A DNA stretch of 64,000 nt from Roseibium aggregatum (GTDB lineage: Bacteria; Pseudomonadota; Alphaproteobacteria; Rhizobiales; Stappiaceae), in contig NZ_JAEKJZ010000001.1 in assembly GCF_017309185.1 (NCBI RefSeq), forward strand, positions 930,001-994,000, given 5' to 3'. The translations under genes and the position numbers were made by a program. Of this stretch, positions 9,389 through 18,834 are shown in pieces. The notes under the pieces are model-generated. The model ran no database searches, was not told the origin of the DNA, and saw only the letters and a list, made by a program, of their open reading frames with translations. Within the stretch, counting starts at the first letter, position 1. The number at the start of each line of letters is the position of its first letter.

Positions 9389-10072
9389 ATGACAACCACC
9401 TGGACGAACGGCGCGACGCCGTCACAGACCTTCTGGGACAGGATTGCCCGCAAATACGCGGCCGCACCGGTCCGGAACCAGGAGGCTTATGAAAAGACCC
9501 TTGCCCTGACGCTCGAGCACCTGGGACCGGACGATGCCGTTCTGGAACTCGGCTGCGGCACGGGTACGACGGCGCTGCTTCTTGCGGGCAACGTATCTGC
9601 CTATCTGGCCACGGATTTCGCTCCGGGAATGATCCGGATTGCCGAGGAAAAGCTTGCCGACGAAAAGAACAAGGGAACGGCTCCCGAAGGACTGCGCTTC
9701 GCGGTTGCCGACATCCACGACGAGCAAATCGCATCGGCAGGTGAGGGAGCGGGCGGCTACGATGCCATCCTGGCCTTCAATTTCCTTCATCTGGTCGAAG
9801 ACCCGGACAATCTTCTGGCGCGCGTCAACGGCCTTTTGAAGCCTGGCGGTCTGTTCATTTCCAAATCCGCCTGCCTGAAGAAACGGGCGTGGCTGTTCGC
9901 GCCCCTGGTCAAGATCCTGCAGCTTCTCGGCAAGGCACCCTTTGTGCGGATGCTGTCGTTCCGCGCGCTTGAGGAGATGATCGAGCATGCCGGGTTCGAG
10001 ATCGTCGAAACCGGCACCTATCCCGCCCCCTTCAGCCGGTTCGTCGTCGCGAGGAAACCCGGCGGGCGATGA
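9389..10072 (+). CDS. Class I SAM-dependent methyltransferase
   Basis: A 227-residue protein with motif I VLELGCGTGTTALLL, an acidic motif II region (ATDFAPGM), and a motif IV-like region AILAFNFLHLVEDPD, i.e. a Rossmann-type methyltransferase of the Methyltransf_11/25 group. The open frame extends upstream, but the ATG at 9389 is the first start after the intergenic region and is preceded by GGAAAGAG. The methyl acceptor is unknown; the family includes small-molecule and quinone methyltransferases. It could be a target of the divergent LysR regulator. Confidence 0.82.
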   Translation: MTTTWTNGATPSQTFWDRIARKYAAAPVRNQEAYEKTLALTLEHLGPDDAVLELGCGTGTTALLLAGNVSAYLATDFAPGMIRIAEEKLADEKNKGTAPEGLRFAVADIHDEQIASAGEGAGGYDAILAFNFLHLVEDPDNLLARVNGLLKPGGLFISKSACLKKRAWLFAPLVKILQLLGKAPFVRMLSFRALEEMIEHAGFEIVETGTYPAPFSRFVVARKPGGR

Positions 10073-10174
10073 GTTCCCCTGAAAGACGCACGCCCTTGGG
10101 GCGGTTAGCCTCAATCGATTGAAACGCTTCTTTTCCCTGGGTTGCTGACACCGCGGGGGAGGTGATAGGGCTGA

Positions 10175-11371
10175 GTGGCTCTGTTCCTTCCCCGAAAGCA
10201 CGCAATGCTCGTCCGCGACCGCGCCTTTTTCGCGTCCCTGTTTCTGACGGTACTCGCCGACCAGATACTCCTGTTTCTGGTGCCGCTGGTCGTTTTCCGG
10301 ATCACGGGCGACGTCGCCTGGTCCGGGCTTGCCTTCTTCTTCGAAACCCTGCCGCGCTACCTGACCTTTCCGGTTGCCGGTATCCTGTGCGATCGGATGT
10401 CTCCGGTCCTGCTCTTGCGCCTGAGCCGGGTTTTCAGAGCGGTGGCGTGTCTCACCGGCATCGCCGGTCAGATTGCGTTCGGAGGGGTCTGGTGGCTGAT
10501 CGCGCTGTCGGCCGTCGCCGGCGTCCTGACGACACAGGGGCTGCTGGCACTGGAGATGGTGCTCGTCCGGGCTTTCGCGGACCAGCGGTTTGAAAAGGTG
10601 GTCAGCTACAGCCAGCTTGCATCGCAAATGGGCGTGGTTCTGGGCCCTCTGGTGGCGGCCTATCTGATGGCCGTCTGGCCCTGGCAGGCCGTAGTCGTCG
10701 TGGCGACGGTTCTGTTCCTGCTGTCGGACGCGGCCTTCAACCTTTGGCCGGGCCGCTCCAGACTGACGGAGGCCGGGCCGGGTTCAAAACCGCGTCATCC
10801 GGTTGCGGATCTTGTCCATGCGCTACGGCTCGTCTGGACGTTGCCGGGTCTTTCGCGCGCGATTCTTCAGGCTTGCGGCGTCAATCTCATAATCGGCGCC
10901 ACGCTGGCAACAGCCGCCGCCATGATGACCGGTCACTTCGCGCAGAGCGAACAGGTCTATGCCTGGCTGCAGGTGGGCGGTGCGCTGGCGACGCTTGGTG
11001 TTCTGACCCTGACCGCACATGTGCATCTGACGCTGACCGTCCTGGGGCGGACGGCATACGCGCTGATTGCTCTGGGCGCGCTTTTGACCGGGATCGCGGC
11101 ACATCCGCTGATCTACGCGTCGGGTTTCCTCTTGATCGCGGGCTTCGACAAGATGTTCAATATCTACCTGAGAACCCTGCGGAAGGAGATCATTCCGGGC
11201 GAGGAGTTCGGTAAGACGACCGGTGTGATTATCTGTCTGAACAATCTTTCGCAGCCGTTGTCGGGACTTGTTGTGGCGCTATTTGCCGCAGGGGACGATG
11301 CGCGGAGCGTGCTCGTTTGCCTTGGTTTGGTGGCGATTCTGTTGGGGATAGCAACCGTAAGGGTACGTTGA
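10175..11371 (+). CDS. Major facilitator superfamily (MFS) transporter
   Basis: A 398-residue membrane protein with about 12 hydrophobic helices and a DRMSPVLLLR loop between helices 2 and 3, the position of the MFS signature. The GTG at 10175 is preceded by a GGGGGAGGTG Shine-Dalgarno at about ten bases, whereas the internal ATG at 10205 has none, so GTG is chosen. The protein resembles the MFS_3/EntS-like exporters. Substrate unknown. Confidence 0.82.
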   Translation: MALFLPRKHAMLVRDRAFFASLFLTVLADQILLFLVPLVVFRITGDVAWSGLAFFFETLPRYLTFPVAGILCDRMSPVLLLRLSRVFRAVACLTGIAGQIAFGGVWWLIALSAVAGVLTTQGLLALEMVLVRAFADQRFEKVVSYSQLASQMGVVLGPLVAAYLMAVWPWQAVVVVATVLFLLSDAAFNLWPGRSRLTEAGPGSKPRHPVADLVHALRLVWTLPGLSRAILQACGVNLIIGATLATAAAMMTGHFAQSEQVYAWLQVGGALATLGVLTLTAHVHLTLTVLGRTAYALIALGALLTGIAAHPLIYASGFLLIAGFDKMFNIYLRTLRKEIIPGEEFGKTTGVIICLNNLSQPLSGLVVALFAAGDDARSVLVCLGLVAILLGIATVRVR

Positions 11372-11619
11372 GCAGCTTGAGGTATAAGGCCTCTCGAGTG
11401 CAATCGAAAATTTGTGGTTTGTGCGGTGCCGCAGCTGTCGCGGCGAGAAACGACTTTGGATTTCCGCCCGGATCGACAGCTATTTTTTAACAAATTCATT
11501 GTTCCGTCATCGGGTTCATGTTGCAGTGCATCGTGTTTCTCGGCGAAGGTCGAAACAGTCAGTCGTGCTGCGCCGGCCATATGGGTTGAAAACCGCAGAT
11601 CTTGTCTCGTAGGAGCTGC

Positions 11620-12390
11620 ATGTCCATGTTTGATTTAACGGGTCACAATGCCCTTGTGGTGGGCGTGGCGAACGACCAGTCGATCGCATACGGCTGTGCC
11701 AAGGCGTTCAGGCAGCAGGGAGCGAATCTCGCGATCACCTACCTGAACGAAAAAGCCGAACCCCATGTGCGCCCGCTCGCCGAAAAACTTGGGGCGGACA
11801 TTATCGCTCCGCTGGACGTGCGCGATCCGGCTCAGATCGATGCCTTGTTCGAGGATATCGCGGCAAAATGGGGCAAGCTCGACACGCTGCTGCATTCGAT
11901 CGCCTTTTCCAAGAAAGAAGACCTGCATGGCCGGGTCGTCGATTGCTCCGCCGATGGTTTCAGCCTTGCCATGGATATCTCGGTCCACTCGTTTCTTCGC
12001 CTGATCAACAAGGCCGAGCCCCTGATGCCCCACGGCGGCACCTGCATGACGGTCTCCTTCATGGGAGCGCAGAAGGTGATCGATAACTACGGTGTCATGG
12101 GGCCGGTCAAGGCCGCCCTGGAGGCTGCGACCCGTTACGCGGCCGCCGAATTGGGGGAGAAGGGGATTTCGGTCCATGCGTTGTCGCCCGGTCCTCTTAA
12201 AACACGCGCCGCCTCCGGAATTGCGGAATTCGACGCCTTGCTCAACGATGCGTCGGAGCGTGCGCCCACGCATCAACTTGCCACGATCGAGGACGTTGGC
12301 GCCTATGCCGCTTTCCTGGCGAGTTCCGAAGCCTTCAACGTAACCGGCGGTGTGCACCCGATAGACGGCGGCTACAGCATCATTGGATAG
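11620..12390 (+). CDS. fabI: FabI-like enoyl-ACP reductase (SDR superfamily), probable second copy
   Basis: A 256-residue protein with the FabI-type nucleotide motif GVANDQSIAYG near the N-terminus and the catalytic pair Tyr157-x6-Lys164 in NYGVMGPVK, aligning with Tyr156/Lys163 of E. coli FabI. The tyrosine that E. coli FabI has ten residues earlier is Phe here (VSFMG). The C-terminal part GPLKTRAASGIAEF is also FabI-like. AGGAG at 11611 serves ATG 11620 or 11626. It is followed after nine bases by the PhaC-like gene and probably cotranscribed, so it may be a pathway-specific paralogue rather than the housekeeping enzyme. Confidence 0.85.
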   Translation: MSMFDLTGHNALVVGVANDQSIAYGCAKAFRQQGANLAITYLNEKAEPHVRPLAEKLGADIIAPLDVRDPAQIDALFEDIAAKWGKLDTLLHSIAFSKKEDLHGRVVDCSADGFSLAMDISVHSFLRLINKAEPLMPHGGTCMTVSFMGAQKVIDNYGVMGPVKAALEAATRYAAAELGEKGISVHALSPGPLKTRAASGIAEFDALLNDASERAPTHQLATIEDVGAYAAFLASSEAFNVTGGVHPIDGGYSIIG

Positions 12391-12399
12391 GAGGTCCTG

Positions 12400-15012
12400 A
12401 TGAAGGACATTTTTGACGCTTTCGAAAAAGGCCAGAACGAGTTTCTGAACAAACTCACGGACGCCACCGCCTGGACGCCATCCCAGCGTTTCACTTCGAT
12501 GCAGGCGCAGGCCACCGAACTGTCCAATCTCACCGAGCTGATGGGCCGCGGTCTGAGCGAGCATCTGACCAAGATGACCCATGTTCACAAGGACCGCTGG
12601 CAGAAGAGCACGACGGCGCTCGGCGACACCCTGGAGCAAATGCAGCAGGCGGAATCGGTCGGCACCCTGTTCGACTCCTGGCAGGAATACGTCAAGGACG
12701 CCGGACAGCGCATGGTGCTCACCATGGATACGCTGCGCCGACGCGGCGATATTTTCCTGGAGCACGAGGAGGCCGGCTGCCCGCCGGTTCTGATCTACGA
12801 CTACGAAGTGGTCATGGACGGCGCCGACCTGCCGCGGCCGAGCTGCTACATGCTCCTGAAAATCCTGACGCCGGACGACGACAACTACAAAGAGGTCCAG
12901 TCCTGGAAGCGTCCCTACATCATCATCGACCCGCGAGCTGGACACGGTGCCGGCATCGGCGGGTTCAAGCCGGACAGCCAGGTCGGTGTAGCCCTCGCGG
13001 ACGGCCATCCGGTCTACTTTGTCGCCTTCAAGCGCATGCCGGAAAAAGGCCAGACGCTGGCCGATGTCACCCATGCCGAGGCGGCTTTCGTGCGCAAGGT
13101 GATGGAACTGCATCCGGATGCGCCGCATCCGATCGTAACCGGAAACTGCCAGGGCGGCTGGGCCACGCTTCTTCTTGCGGCCACAAATCCGGACCTGACC
13201 GGGCCGATCGTGCTCAACGGTGCCCCCGTGTGCCCCTGGTCGGGCCGCGTCGGCGAAAACCCGATGCGCTACAATGGCGGCATCCTGGGCGGAACCTGCA
13301 ATGCAATGTATTATTCCGACCTGGGACACGGTGTTTTCGACGGTGCCGATATCGTTCAGAACTTCGAGCTGCTCAATCCGGCGCGCAACTATTTCGGCAA
13401 GTACTACGATCTTTACGCCAAGGTCGATACGGAACCGGAGCGGTTCCTGGAGTTCGAACGCTGGTGGGGCGGTTACTTTCTGCTGAACGAAGCGGAAATG
13501 AAGTGGATCGTCGAGCAGCTTTTCGTCGGCAACAAGCTGGCGAAGAACGAGGCCCAGCTGGAGCCGGGCCGCAACATCGACATCAAGAACATTCGGGCGC
13601 CGATCATCGTTTTCGCAAGCTGGGGCGACAATATCACGCCGCCGCAGCAGGCGCTCAACTGGATCGCCGACACCTATGCGGACGAACGCGAGATCGCCAT
13701 TCGCGGGCAGCGGATCATTTACATGGTCCACGATCAGGTCGGTCACCTGGGCATCTTCGTTTCTTCCAAGATCGCGAAGAAGGAACACACCGAGGTCACA
13801 TCGACCCTGAAGACCATCGAGGCGCTCGCGCCGGGTCTCTACGAGATGACCATCGACGACTATGAAGGCGATCTTCTGGACCGTTCGTTCACGGTCAGCT
13901 TCCATGAAAGAAAGATGGAAGACCTGAAGAAGATCGATGACGGTCGGGACGACGAGGTGGCGTTCGCCGCCGTGGCCCGCGCGTCGGAACAGCAGGCGGA
14001 ATTCTACGACGTCTTCGTGCGTCCATTTGTCCAGGCCGGTGTAACGGAAATGACGGCGGACCTGCGCCGCAAGACCCATCCGTTGAGAACCCAGCGCGCC
14101 ATGCTGTCCAGCCTGAATCCGTTTTTGAACATGTTGCCCGGATGGGCCGAGCGCACCCGGCAGGAACGCGCGCCCGCTGCCGGCGACAACCCGTTCTCGG
14201 AGCTGGAACACATCAACGCCGCCCTGATCGAGCAGTCCATGGATCTTTACCGGGACGTGCGCGACACCATGTACGAGAACCTCTTCTTCTCCATCTGGGG
14301 AACGCCGCTGATGCGATGGTTTGGCCGGACCCATCAGCCGCGCCGGACCCTGAAGCGGGTCGAGGAACTGCGGACGCTGCCTCCGGTACAGGCCGCGCTC
14401 ATGCATATCGAGGAAGGCGGCTTCTGCGAGGCGGTCATCCGCATGCTGATCCTGCTCGCCGGCAGCCGGGGCAGCGTCCGCCGCGACCGTCTGGAACGCT
14501 CCGCGCGCGTCCTCACGCAGGACGAACCGTTCAAGTCCCTGAAGCCGGACGAGCGCAGCTTCATTCTGGAAGAACAGACCCTGATCGTGGAATTCGCGCC
14601 GGAAAGGGCCATCGAGACCCTGCCGTACCTCCTGAAGACCAGGGAAGAGCGCGAACTGGCGACCAAGGTGGTCCGCTATGTCCCGGGCGCCATCGACGAA
14701 ATGGCGCCGCACACGCTGGAAACCCTGCAGAAATTCCATCAGGTTCTCGGTTTGCCGCCGGTGTCCGAAGACATCACGGAAGACCCCCTGGCGGACGGCA
14801 TGGCCACGGCAGACGCGACAACGAAGCCGGTGGAAGCCAGGACCGCTCCGGCGAAAGCTGAAAAAACACCGGTCCGCGCCGCTTCGGCCGCAGCTGAGCC
14901 GAAGAAGGCTTCTCCGCGCAAACCGGCTGCCCGCAAAACAACCACGAAGAAACCGGCCGCGGCGCGTAAACCGCGCAGCACCAGGAAGACACCGGAAACG
15001 TCGGCTGACTGA
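12400..15012 (+). CDS. DUF3141 protein: PhaC-like alpha/beta hydrolase with basic C-terminal tail
   Basis: An 870-residue protein. Residues ~1-90 are helical and Gln/Glu/Thr-rich (phasin-like). The middle is an alpha/beta-hydrolase with a polyhydroxyalkanoate-synthase-style box GNCQGG (nucleophile Cys250) and candidate partners Asp410 (WGDNITPP) and His449 (VGHLGIF), matching the Cys-Asp-His order of PhaC. Residues ~560-790 are DUF3141-specific. The last ~60 residues are Lys/Ala/Pro/Thr/Arg-rich, like histone H1 or the PhaF tail. A GGAGG precedes the start. Family knowledge: DUF3141 members are related to PHA synthases but have no settled reaction; acyl transfer onto a polymer or lipid is inferred. 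Confidence 0.8.
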   Translation: MKDIFDAFEKGQNEFLNKLTDATAWTPSQRFTSMQAQATELSNLTELMGRGLSEHLTKMTHVHKDRWQKSTTALGDTLEQMQQAESVGTLFDSWQEYVKDAGQRMVLTMDTLRRRGDIFLEHEEAGCPPVLIYDYEVVMDGADLPRPSCYMLLKILTPDDDNYKEVQSWKRPYIIIDPRAGHGAGIGGFKPDSQVGVALADGHPVYFVAFKRMPEKGQTLADVTHAEAAFVRKVMELHPDAPHPIVTGNCQGGWATLLLAATNPDLTGPIVLNGAPVCPWSGRVGENPMRYNGGILGGTCNAMYYSDLGHGVFDGADIVQNFELLNPARNYFGKYYDLYAKVDTEPERFLEFERWWGGYFLLNEAEMKWIVEQLFVGNKLAKNEAQLEPGRNIDIKNIRAPIIVFASWGDNITPPQQALNWIADTYADEREIAIRGQRIIYMVHDQVGHLGIFVSSKIAKKEHTEVTSTLKTIEALAPGLYEMTIDDYEGDLLDRSFTVSFHERKMEDLKKIDDGRDDEVAFAAVARASEQQAEFYDVFVRPFVQAGVTEMTADLRRKTHPLRTQRAMLSSLNPFLNMLPGWAERTRQERAPAAGDNPFSELEHINAALIEQSMDLYRDVRDTMYENLFFSIWGTPLMRWFGRTHQPRRTLKRVEELRTLPPVQAALMHIEEGGFCEAVIRMLILLAGSRGSVRRDRLERSARVLTQDEPFKSLKPDERSFILEEQTLIVEFAPERAIETLPYLLKTREERELATKVVRYVPGAIDEMAPHTLETLQKFHQVLGLPPVSEDITEDPLADGMATADATTKPVEARTAPAKAEKTPVRAASAAAEPKKASPRKPAARKTTTKKPAAARKPRSTRKTPETSAD

Positions 15013-15497
15013 ATAAGTAGGGGCGTCCGGGCCTCTCGGACGCCCCTCAGAGCCCCCCTGGATTGTATGTGGAGTTTGGCTCTGATTCCGAAAATGGCTG
15101 TACTTGGCTGGCTAATGCGAATTAACGTAGCGTATTAAATACTTATCGGTATTTTTACTGAGGCTGTTTCCGTCTGCAACCATAGCATGAACTGCCGACG
15201 CAGCAAGTCCCTTGTGGTCGTTTCTGGCTGAAAAGCGCAGGCTTTCGGAACGTTTCAAGTCAATTGCGAAAAAGATCGTGCGAAAAGATCGCAGACCCGG
15301 ATCCCGTTCATGAGCCGGTTCGCCAGCCGGCAACGCGCCCTTCGCTTGCGGTTGCGGCTGCCACGAGGGTGAAAATACCGATTTCGCATTGACAGGGATG
15401 CCCATATCGGCGACGGAAATCAGCCGTCCCGTCAGAGGTCGCCGTCGCTCGGCGGCTCTTGAAAGAAACGGGATCTGTCTGTCATTGGCGATGGGAC
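15013..15497. other. Intergenic region after the DUF3141 gene
   Basis: About 485 bases with one terminator hairpin near its left end and a TTGACA at 15389-15394 that could be a -35 element for the next gene. A 97-codon minus-strand frame (15112-15405) exists but has no recognisable features. Nothing else is visible. Confidence 0.5.
15019..15047 (+). terminator. Hairpin terminator of the fabI-DUF3141 operon
   Basis: An 11-base arm AGGGGCGTCCG (15019-15029) pairs perfectly with 15037-15047 around a seven-base loop, four bases after the stop codon region. There is no clear T-run, so strength is uncertain. Confidence 0.6.
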
Positions 15498-16868
15498 ATG
15501 TTCGACTGGGCCTATAAAAGACGCCTGAAAGACGACCTGGAAGCCTGGGTCGTGAAAGGATGGGTCAGCTCCGAAGGAGCTGCGGCCATCCTGAAGGAAC
15601 AGGACCAGGAAGATGGCCGGTCCCGTCTTCCCATGGCGCTTGCTGGCATCGGCATGGTGTGCGTCGCCTTGGCGCTGTTCGCCTTTATCGCCGCGAACTG
15701 GGATGTCATTCCGAAATTCCTGAAACTTGCCGGAATTGCCTTTCTGATCGTTTTGAGCAACGCTCTCGCGGCCTACGCTTCGGCAAGAGGACGGAAGGGA
15801 GTTGCCGACCTCATGACCGGGTTCGCCACCCTGGTGTTCGTGGGCGGATTGGCCCTGGTCGGCCAGATCTTTCATTTGCCCGCCGACTGGGCGAGTGGCG
15901 CATTTCTGGTCTCGATCGGCGCATTGGCCGCCGCCTGGCTGACGGGGTCGAAAACGTCCCTGATCGCGGCCGCCGTCGCGGTCATGACCTGGCAGGTCGG
16001 CCGCTCGACCGATGCCGCGCCGGGCGTTTTCGAGAACCTGACCGGCCTCGTTCTGCTTGCTGCGGTCTTTTTGCATCCCGTCTTTTTCCCCGCGCGCGTT
16101 TCCAGATGGGCTGGGATCTGCGTCTTGTGGGTGACATATGGCCGGTGGTTCTTCGACAGGGCCGAGATGGGCTTGCCGGATGAAATGGTTCTGGCAATGG
16201 GGCTGGCCGGTTTCGGTGGGCTGGCCGCCGTGCTGGTCCAGCTCGATACGCTCGCGGACCTCGTCGTCAAATGGTCGAGCGAGAGGCCCTCTCGCGGCCA
16301 CGGCAGGTGGCTCATGTCCCGGTCCATGCAGGATGCGGGAATGCTAATCCTGTGTGTCATGCTTGTCCTGGCGCTGATCGTGGTCCCGGAAATCTCGGAC
16401 GATCTTTCCGCCTCGGGCCTGCTGCTGATCCAGGCGTTTTTACCGCTGGTGATCGCCGTGCTTCTGACGGTCGTCGGTTTTGTCCTGTCCTACAAGACGG
16501 CGAAGGCGCGGGCGCTCTTCGCGGCGGTCGGGCTGGCGCTTGCCTCCATTGTCATCCCCGTCGCGACGGGGAATATCCTCATTCTGGCAAGCCTGAGCCT
16601 CGCGGCGCTCGTAGGTCTGTGCGCGCTTGGGACCTGGTACAACAATCGGTCCTGGATGCTTTACGCCTATGTCGGCCTGACCGCCGTGGCTCTCTGGTTG
16701 CTGCAGGTCACCATCGGCTCGCTGCTTGGCCAGTCGCTGTTCTTTCTGGTCGCCGGTGCGGTGCTCCTGGCGATGGCGCTCTGGCTGGCCCGGGCATTGC
16801 GGAAACGTCAGACACCGCCCGAGCCAGCGACCGAAGAATTGCCCGCACCGACGGAGAGCCATTCATGA
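15498..16868 (+). CDS. DUF2157 domain multi-pass membrane protein
   Basis: A 456-residue protein. A soluble N-terminus (MFDWAYKRRLKDDLEAWVVKG, about 1-45) is followed by ten or more hydrophobic helices. The N-terminal part and the LAGIGMVCVALALFAFIAANW helix match the DUF2157 family. An open frame exists 13 codons upstream from a TTG, but the ATG at 15498 is the natural start. It overlaps the next gene by ATGA. DUF2157 and GDYxxLxY proteins are commonly adjacent in Proteobacteria, so they probably form one inner-membrane complex. Molecular role unknown. Confidence 0.82.
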   Translation: MFDWAYKRRLKDDLEAWVVKGWVSSEGAAAILKEQDQEDGRSRLPMALAGIGMVCVALALFAFIAANWDVIPKFLKLAGIAFLIVLSNALAAYASARGRKGVADLMTGFATLVFVGGLALVGQIFHLPADWASGAFLVSIGALAAAWLTGSKTSLIAAAVAVMTWQVGRSTDAAPGVFENLTGLVLLAAVFLHPVFFPARVSRWAGICVLWVTYGRWFFDRAEMGLPDEMVLAMGLAGFGGLAAVLVQLDTLADLVVKWSSERPSRGHGRWLMSRSMQDAGMLILCVMLVLALIVVPEISDDLSASGLLLIQAFLPLVIAVLLTVVGFVLSYKTAKARALFAAVGLALASIVIPVATGNILILASLSLAALVGLCALGTWYNNRSWMLYAYVGLTAVALWLLQVTIGSLLGQSLFFLVAGAVLLAMALWLARALRKRQTPPEPATEELPAPTESHS

Positions 16869-17443
16869 CACGGTCTCCGGAAACGTCCGTCTCCCCATCG
16901 ACATCCGCGCCGCGGGCGCCCTGGCTGATCTGGGGCTTGATTGCCCTGATCCAGCTTGCCCTGGTCGCTTTTCCGCTCGTTGAGCGGCTTCAGGTCCAAA
17001 CGACAGGCGAGGTCGTGGCGCTGGAACTCGTGCCGGTTGACCCGAGGGATCTTTTGCGCGGCGACTATGTGGTGATCAACCTCGCGATCGGCGAAATCGG
17101 CATCGAGGTGCCGGGCAGCAGCACGGTCGGCAGGGGAGACAGGGTCTATGTCGGGCTCTCCACGGACGGCAACGGGCCGGCGCGGCCGATTGTCGTCTCG
17201 AAGGATCGAGCCAAAGCCGGCGAGACCGCCATTGCCGGGATCGTTCGCTATGAGGCCGGCGATCATCTGCGGATCGACTACGGCATCGACGCATTCTTTC
17301 TCCCGGAAGGCCTGGGCAAGGTGATCGAACGACTGGACACCAGGCGTCTTAAGCTGACTGTCGCGATTTCGGAGGACGGCCGGTCTCTGCCCCTGGCACT
17401 CCTGGTCGACGGACAGGAGTTCAGGTCCGATGGCCTGTTTTGA
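16865..17443 (+). CDS. GDYxxLxY-motif membrane-anchored protein
   Basis: A 192-residue protein with one membrane helix (about residues 18-40) and an exported C-terminal domain with the defining segment RGDYVVINLAIGEI, a slight variant of GDYxxLxY. It starts on the ATG overlapping the DUF2157 stop and is likely its translationally coupled partner. No catalytic residues are recognised. Confidence 0.82.
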   Translation: MTRSPETSVSPSTSAPRAPWLIWGLIALIQLALVAFPLVERLQVQTTGEVVALELVPVDPRDLLRGDYVVINLAIGEIGIEVPGSSTVGRGDRVYVGLSTDGNGPARPIVVSKDRAKAGETAIAGIVRYEAGDHLRIDYGIDAFFLPEGLGKVIERLDTRRLKLTVAISEDGRSLPLALLVDGQEFRSDGLF

Positions 17444-17500
17444 CGCGCGGCCGAAGCGGCGCTATGAGCGCGGTGTGAAACTTTAACAAACAGGTCCTCC

Positions 17501-18544
17501 ATGTCCGATTCCGCGCTCGAAACCCTTTTTCTACCTCTTGAGACGGAAGCGGTCGAGATTTCCGACGATGCGCGGATCCTGTTCCTGCGCGCCCGCGCCG
17601 GACGGGAGCTGAACGCGTTCAAGGCGCATGACCTCCTGTGTGAGCAAAGCTTCGCGCCGGACCGGGACGCCCTGCAGAAGGCTGGCCTCAAGGTGGAGCC
17701 GGAGACGGCGGCGGAGGGGTTCGACGCGGTGCTGATGCTTCCCGGACGCCAGCGCCAGGAAGCGCGGGCGCAACTTGCACGAGGCGTGGCGAAGGCCCGG
17801 CCGGGTGGAGTCGTGATTGCCTGCGCGCCGAACGCGGAAGGGGCGAAAACCCTGGAAAGCGATCTCGCGGATCTCCTGGGCGGCGCGCAGAAGCTCTCCA
17901 AGCACAAGTGCCGGGTGGTCTGGGAAACGCTGCGTCCGGAGAGTGTGAACAAGGAGCTCCTCGCCGAATGGCTCGCGCTCGATGCGGTTCGTCCAATTCT
18001 TGACGGCGCCTATCTGAGCAGGCCCGGTATTTTCGCCTGGGACCGGATCGACCCGGCGTCGAGACTGCTCGCCGGTCTGCTGCCGGACAGTCTCAAGGGA
18101 CGCGGCGCGGATCTCGGCGCGGGTTTCGGATATTTGAGCCGGGCCGTTCTGGAAAAGGCGCCCAAGGTTGCCGCACTCGATCTCTACGAAGCGGAGAAGC
18201 GGGCGCTCGACCTTGCCGAACGCAACCTAGAGGCCTTCAGGGGCAAGAAGACGCTGAACGGTATCTGGTCCGATGTCACGAAGGGGATCGAAGGCCCTTA
18301 CGACTTCATCGTCAGTAACCCGCCCTTCCACCAGGCCGGCAAGGCGGACCGTGCGGACGTCGGCCAGGGCTTCATCCGCGCGGCTGCAGGCGGTCTCAGG
18401 CCTGGCGGCGAATTCTACATGGTTGCGAACCGGCACCTGCCGTACGAGCAGACGCTCACCCAGGTCTTCGCGAAGGTGGACCAGCTTGCCGACGAGGGCG
18501 GCTACAAGGTCATCCGGGCCGTGAAGGGCAAGGGAGGGCGGTAA
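17501..18544 (+). CDS. RsmC-like class I methyltransferase (16S rRNA guanine-N2 type)
   Basis: A 347-residue protein with two Rossmann-like halves as in RsmC/RlmG: a degenerate N-terminal half (about 1-165) and an active C-terminal half with motif I ADLGAGFGYLS and the N-methyltransferase motif VSNPPFH. NPPF/Y is the hallmark of enzymes that methylate exocyclic amino groups of bases. The probable target is a guanine of 16S rRNA, by analogy with G1207 in E. coli; site specificity is inferred. It is followed by a palindromic repeat and then another rRNA modification gene. Confidence 0.82.
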   Translation: MSDSALETLFLPLETEAVEISDDARILFLRARAGRELNAFKAHDLLCEQSFAPDRDALQKAGLKVEPETAAEGFDAVLMLPGRQRQEARAQLARGVAKARPGGVVIACAPNAEGAKTLESDLADLLGGAQKLSKHKCRVVWETLRPESVNKELLAEWLALDAVRPILDGAYLSRPGIFAWDRIDPASRLLAGLLPDSLKGRGADLGAGFGYLSRAVLEKAPKVAALDLYEAEKRALDLAERNLEAFRGKKTLNGIWSDVTKGIEGPYDFIVSNPPFHQAGKADRADVGQGFIRAAAGGLRPGGEFYMVANRHLPYEQTLTQVFAKVDQLADEGGYKVIRAVKGKGGR

Positions 18545-18614
18545 GTTGTTGTCAGTTGCCGGAAATCTGTTGCCTGCTGATGTTCTTTTTTCAAGGCGTT
18601 CTGGCGAACGCCCG

Positions 18615-18760
18615 TCTCCCCCCTTGAGGGGGAGATGTCTCCGGCAGGAGACAGAGGGGGGGCTCCGGCCTGTCCAGGAAACCAAAGTTTGCGATTGGCG
18701 GAACCGCCCAAGCCCCCCCTCTGTCCGTTTCGGCGGACATCTCCCCCGCAAGGGGGGAGA
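18615..18760. repeat. Palindromic intergenic repeat, copy 1
   Basis: A ~146-bp element bounded by TCTCCCCCC (left) and GGGGGGAGA (right). The arms contain GGGGGAGATGTC and its complement GACATCTCCCCC plus ACAGAGGGGGG and CCCCCCTCTGT, so the whole unit folds on itself. A second copy of the same length and end structure is at 49957-50101. It lies between the RsmC-like and RsuA-like genes and has no coding capacity of its own. Confidence 0.8.
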
Positions 18761-18834
18761 AGGGTGCAAGGCGCAGGGGCGCGGCGGAATTGACCCCAAA
18801 CGCTTTGGTCGTCTGTCGTCAGGAGGGTGCTGAC

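Noticed and set aside
11635-14739. A 1034-codon open frame on the minus strand
   Set aside because: It is the antisense shadow of the FabI-like and DUF3141 genes, which have family motifs, good ribosome-binding sites and coherent operon structure. The antisense translation has no recognisable domain.
15112-15405. A 97-codon minus-strand frame in the interval after the DUF3141 gene
   Set aside because: No recognisable domain, signal peptide or convincing ribosome-binding site; kept only as a remark in the intergenic entry.
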